NCBI GenBank assembly: GCA_021163705.1 | Contig: JAGGTO010000121.1 | Coordinates: forward strand, 1 to 17,260 | Reading direction: 5' to 3' | DNA from: Thermoplasmata archaeon | GTDB lineage: Archaea; Thermoplasmatota; Thermoplasmata; Thermoplasmatales; Aciduliprofundaceae | Length of the DNA: 17,260 bases | Shown here: positions 14,563-17,260 of the stretch, one piece after another | Position numbering within the stretch: position 1 is the first letter of the stretch | How the letters are laid out: the number at the start of each line of letters is the position of its first letter | The notes under the pieces: generated by a model | The model's input: the letters and a program-made list of their open reading frames with translations, nothing else | Told to the model about the DNA's origin: nothing | Database searches by the model: none | Program-made: the position numbers and the translations under genes

Positions 14563-15289
14563 TGGCTCTGATTATCTTGCCAAGGGATTCTCTTATGTTC
14601 TTCACCTCTTCAACAATTGTGCCTGTAACTATTATATCTGCCCCATTCTTTGAAAGGTTTCTCGCAGCCTCAGGTGTTCTTATTCCTCCTCCCACGACAA
14701 GTGGGATATCTATCTCCTCCTTAACTTTTCTTACCATTTCCACAGGCACGGGCTCAGGAGCACCACTTCCAGCCTCCAGATAGACAAGCTTCATGCCCAA
14801 GTACTGGGCAGCCAGTGCATATGCCACAGCTCTCTCAATATCATTCCTCTTTATCACTTCAGCCTTTCCAATTTTTCCCGCAGTCATTCCCGGCTCCACA
14901 ATTATATAGCCCATGGGAATGGGTTCTAATCCAAGCTTTTTTATTAATGGAGCACCCATGACCTGCTGTCTTATAACAAAATTCAAACTTGTAGAATTCA
15001 AAAGACTCATAAAATAGATTGCATCGGCGTGTTTTGATATAACATCGGCACCATTTGGAAATATTATCACTGGCAAGTTCACCTTCGCTTTTATAGCCAT
15101 AATTGTTTTGTCCATAATTTCCCTTGTTAAATCGGTTGAGCCCCCTATCATCAAAGCATCTGTGCCGGCAAGATAGGCCTCGTATGCAAGCTCTGCAGCT
15201 TCTTTTGGAGATTGCTCTGCAGGGTCGATTAGTGTCATGTGCATTTTTCCTCTTTTAACCCTTTCCTGTATATAGTTCATTACATTCAT
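14552..15289 (-). CDS. Geranylgeranylglyceryl phosphate synthase (GGGPS, PcrB family)
   Basis: The enzyme joins geranylgeranyl diphosphate to sn-glycerol-1-phosphate, making the first ether bond of archaeal lipids. The 245-residue TIM-barrel protein shows HMTLIDPAEQ (17-26, with Mg-binding D22), IGGSTD (48-53), YFMSLLNS, IVEPGMTAGKIGKA (130-143), YLEAGSGAPEPV (170-181), VVGGGIRTPE (198-207) and VTGTIVEE (221-228). These phosphate-binding loops are diagnostic. ATG 15289 has a clear AAGGAGGT Shine-Dalgarno with a 6-nt spacer in the 12-bp gap after the DGGGP synthase gene, so the two enzymes of consecutive steps are co-transcribed. Heptaprenylglyceryl phosphate synthase (bacterial PcrB) is the near relative; archaeal context decides. 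Confidence 0.96.
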   Translation of the reverse strand: MNVMNYIQERVKRGKMHMTLIDPAEQSPKEAAELAYEAYLAGTDALMIGGSTDLTREIMDKTIMAIKAKVNLPVIIFPNGADVISKHADAIYFMSLLNSTSLNFVIRQQVMGAPLIKKLGLEPIPMGYIIVEPGMTAGKIGKAEVIKRNDIERAVAYALAAQYLGMKLVYLEAGSGAPEPVPVEMVRKVKEEIDIPLVVGGGIRTPEAARNLSKNGADIIVTGTIVEEVKNIRESLGKIIRAIKE

Positions 15290-15301
15290 TCTTCTACCTC
15301 C

Positions 15302-16117
15302 TTAAACGAGTCCTCCTATGAGATAGGAGATTAGTCCTATAAGCATGGCAATTTTTGCAGTTTTCTGACCCTTATGCGGATCTTTAAAGTGTATAATGGC
15401 TGCATATATAAATACTATATCGGAGATCAGCACCGCAATAAGATATGAAATGCCAAAAAATCCAAGAAGATAGGGAAGTGGGCTAAGTACCACTGCTATG
15501 ATGAAAAATATTGATGCAGAGAGCCCTGCAAGTTTTTTTCCAATTTTCATTGGAAGGGTAATTCTATCAACATCACCTTCCATATCCTCAATATCTTTTA
15601 CAATCTCCCTTCCAAGATTTGATGAAAAGGCCATGAATGCGAAAATTAAAGTAAAGTATATATTTCCAAATACCGCTCCACCGAACACAAAAAGCATGCC
15701 AACAAGGGTACTTATCACAATATTCCCTATGAATCCCATTTTTTTGAGGGAATACTCATAGGAGAGAATAAGGAATACAGCAACAATGGCGATTATCACT
15801 GCAAGAATATTTATGAAAAAGGAAAAAATTATTCCAATAGCAAGAAGGACACTTCCATATATCAGGGCACTCTTTGGTTTTATTTTTCCTGAAGGTATTG
15901 GACGCTCAGGATGGTTTATGAGATCAACTTCCCTGTCAAAATAATCGTTGAGAACATTTCCCCCTGCCGTTATAAAAAATACAACGAGAACTGCATAGAG
16001 GAGTGGGAAGGAATAGGATAGGAGTCCTGTGCCTCTCAAAATTATACCAACAAGTATAACAGCGAGAGAGGCCATAACACAGTTGCCAATTCGCAGTATC
16101 TGAAGATATGGATTCAC
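15302..16117 (-). CDS. Digeranylgeranylglyceryl phosphate synthase (UbiA prenyltransferase family)
   Basis: This 271-residue integral membrane protein has eight to nine predicted helices and the two aspartate-rich motifs of UbiA enzymes: NDYFDREVD (57-65: N57, D58, D61, D65) followed by NHPERPIPSG, and GREIVKDIEDMEGD (169-182: D175, D178, D182). It would add the second geranylgeranyl chain to GGGP at the membrane, the step after the enzyme encoded just downstream. The adjacency to GGGPS is the main reason to prefer this activity over quinone or heme prenylation. The start is GTG 16117; a TTATAATC box about 25 bp upstream, in the 37-bp gap after the radical SAM gene, suggests its own leaderless promoter. 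Confidence 0.93.
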   Translation of the reverse strand: MNPYLQILRIGNCVMASLAVILVGIILRGTGLLSYSFPLLYAVLVVFFITAGGNVLNDYFDREVDLINHPERPIPSGKIKPKSALIYGSVLLAIGIIFSFFINILAVIIAIVAVFLILSYEYSLKKMGFIGNIVISTLVGMLFVFGGAVFGNIYFTLIFAFMAFSSNLGREIVKDIEDMEGDVDRITLPMKIGKKLAGLSASIFFIIAVVLSPLPYLLGFFGISYLIAVLISDIVFIYAAIIHFKDPHKGQKTAKIAMLIGLISYLIGGLV

Positions 16118-16154
16118 ATAGGGGTAAGATGGATGATTGATTATAACTCTTTCT

Positions 16155-17216
16155 CTAATTTAATTCAATCCTCTCCACCTGAAGACGATCCCAGGTTGGA
16201 TACTCCTCCACCTCGTAGCACTTCCATGGTAGCTCAGGGGCTATTTCCTCCAGGATATAAGGGGAGATCTCTATTCTATTCCTTTCCCTATTAAGGAAAA
16301 GGAGGTTTTCAGGAATACCATATTCTCTTCTCAGAAATTGATATATCTCTTCAAGATCCCCTCCCTCTATTATTCCCAGGATAAGGGTAGCATCCTCAGT
16401 TATTTCCTCATAATCTTTTCTCACATTTTTAGCTCGTCTCAACATCCTGTTTTTCATCTGAACCCCGTCTTTGAAAGCGGCAGAGCAGTAATGCACAACG
16501 ATATCCCAGTCCATGCTGACAATTTCATATGCCAGTTCTTCACTTCCCTTAACAGCCGATGAAATATCGTTCTTTGGCTCATAGCCTCTGGCATTCAGCT
16601 CCTTGTAGTTGGTTTCTGAAAATTCCAATTCATTTAAGTTTACAAATACTCCAAGATCATCGGCGAATTTTACAAGGGAAATAAGATCTTCCCTCATATC
16701 GGGAAGAACAGGAACCTCTATGCCAACATCCATCCCTGTGTTCATGGCCCATATGAGTCTCTTCTCATATATGCTCCCATTCATTTTTTTCCACAGGGGT
16801 GGGGGAGGATGGAACCTTATCTCATCCAGTCCTGCCTGGGCCAGCTTTTCTATATCCTCTTTGCCACCACTTGCTGTATAAAGATGTATGTGATGCTCCC
16901 TCCCAAAATTTTCTTTGAGAAGGTGTATGTAATGGATTGTGCGCTCTAGCCTTTTCATAGGGTCTCCACCTGTTATGCCTGTGCCTAAAGCATCTATGAG
17001 TCTTGCTTCAAGAAGAATATCCTCATCGCTGTGCACTGGCATCTCATCTGCAAAGATAACATCACGATTCATCTTCTCCCTGCTGAGGGGACAGTAAAAG
17101 CATCCTGCGTCGCATAATCCTGTTACAAAGAGAACCATCTTCGCACCTAGGGCACATAGCTCGCATCCCTTTACCACAGGCTTGTTAGTGGCTGCGCCAA
17201 GAGGTAACTTAATCAT
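16155..17216 (-). CDS. Radical SAM protein, COG2108-like, function unknown
   Basis: This 353-residue protein has the radical SAM iron-sulfur motif C35-xxx-C39-xx-C42 in CDAGCFYCPLS, a preceding Cys pair C18/C21 in GCELCALGAK, and GITGGDP (80-86) corresponding to the SAM-binding GGE-like motif. IHLYTASGG, DEIRFHPPPP and later strands complete the partial barrel. The combination of the N-terminal CxxC with CPLS and GGDP matches an archaeal family annotated only as related to pyruvate formate-lyase activating enzymes. The C-terminal 100 residues form an extra domain with no motif I recognise. ATG 17216 has a TATA-like CTATAAAAATA (17238-17248) about 26 bp upstream. It precedes the lipid genes on the same strand, but separate promoters make functional linkage unproven. 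Confidence 0.85.
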   Translation of the reverse strand: MIKLPLGAATNKPVVKGCELCALGAKMVLFVTGLCDAGCFYCPLSREKMNRDVIFADEMPVHSDEDILLEARLIDALGTGITGGDPMKRLERTIHYIHLLKENFGREHHIHLYTASGGKEDIEKLAQAGLDEIRFHPPPPLWKKMNGSIYEKRLIWAMNTGMDVGIEVPVLPDMREDLISLVKFADDLGVFVNLNELEFSETNYKELNARGYEPKNDISSAVKGSEELAYEIVSMDWDIVVHYCSAAFKDGVQMKNRMLRRAKNVRKDYEEITEDATLILGIIEGGDLEEIYQFLRREYGIPENLLFLNRERNRIEISPYILEEIAPELPWKCYEVEEYPTWDRLQVERIELN

Positions 17217-17260
17217 GATTGCTAAGGATGCAAACCCTCTATAAAAATACTGCGAACATA
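17217..17260 (-). promoter_or_regulatory. Promoter of the radical SAM gene
   Basis: On the minus strand TATTTTTATAG (17248-17238) lies about 26 bp before ATG 17216, as expected for a leaderless archaeal transcript. No Shine-Dalgarno-like sequence is seen between box and start. The region runs off the window. Confidence 0.5.

Overview
The window looks like a chromosomal segment of a low-GC euryarchaeon. The support is a set of archaeal signature genes: membrane-anchored LonB, RNA polymerase subunit L, the KEOPS subunit Cgi121, the RNase P protein Pop5, and two ether-lipid synthases. It also has a tRNA-Glu with a canonical bulge-helix-bulge intron and no encoded CCA on either tRNA. TATA-like boxes sit about 24-27 bp before most first-gene start codons, which points to leaderless transcription. 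The combination fits Thermoplasmatota such as Aciduliprofundum/DHVE2 relatives, but that placement is inference; nothing here proves a genus.

Layout. 1-551 (minus, cut by the window edge) is a SEC59/DGK1-like membrane CTP-dependent kinase. It diverges from a bacterial-type queuosine tRNA-guanine transglycosylase (622-1701). Convergent to that is a two-gene unit lonB-cgi121 (4041-1712, minus). rpoL (4120-4413) diverges from lonB and overlaps the tail of the smc-scpA operon (8777-4394, minus), which encodes the archaeal condensin core. Divergent from smc is a two-gene unit: an uncharacterised membrane protein with a long charged tail, overlapped by a DUF429 RNase H-fold protein (8970-10348). 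A threonine synthase follows (10374-11423), then a convergent ABC-2 type exporter (permease and ATPase, 13631-11429, minus).

13632-14179 is a GC-rich island of short palindromes, an intron-containing tRNA-Glu(UUC) and a tRNA-Leu(UAA), both on the minus strand. pop5 (14299-14562, plus) lies next. The lipid genes follow on the minus strand: DGGGP synthase (UbiA family) then GGGP synthase, which make the first two ether bonds of archaeal lipids. Last is a COG2108-type radical SAM protein of unknown function.

Points that stand out: (1) a set of GTC/GAC half-sites phased at 11 bp, with a shared 8-mer, lies in both divergent promoters between smc and the membrane-protein gene and suggests common repression of a chromosome-organisation module; (2) the tRNA-Glu intron is built from the same palindromic sequence that recurs in the neighbouring intergenic island; (3) the tgt gene is of the bacterial anticodon (G34) type rather than the archaeosine type.
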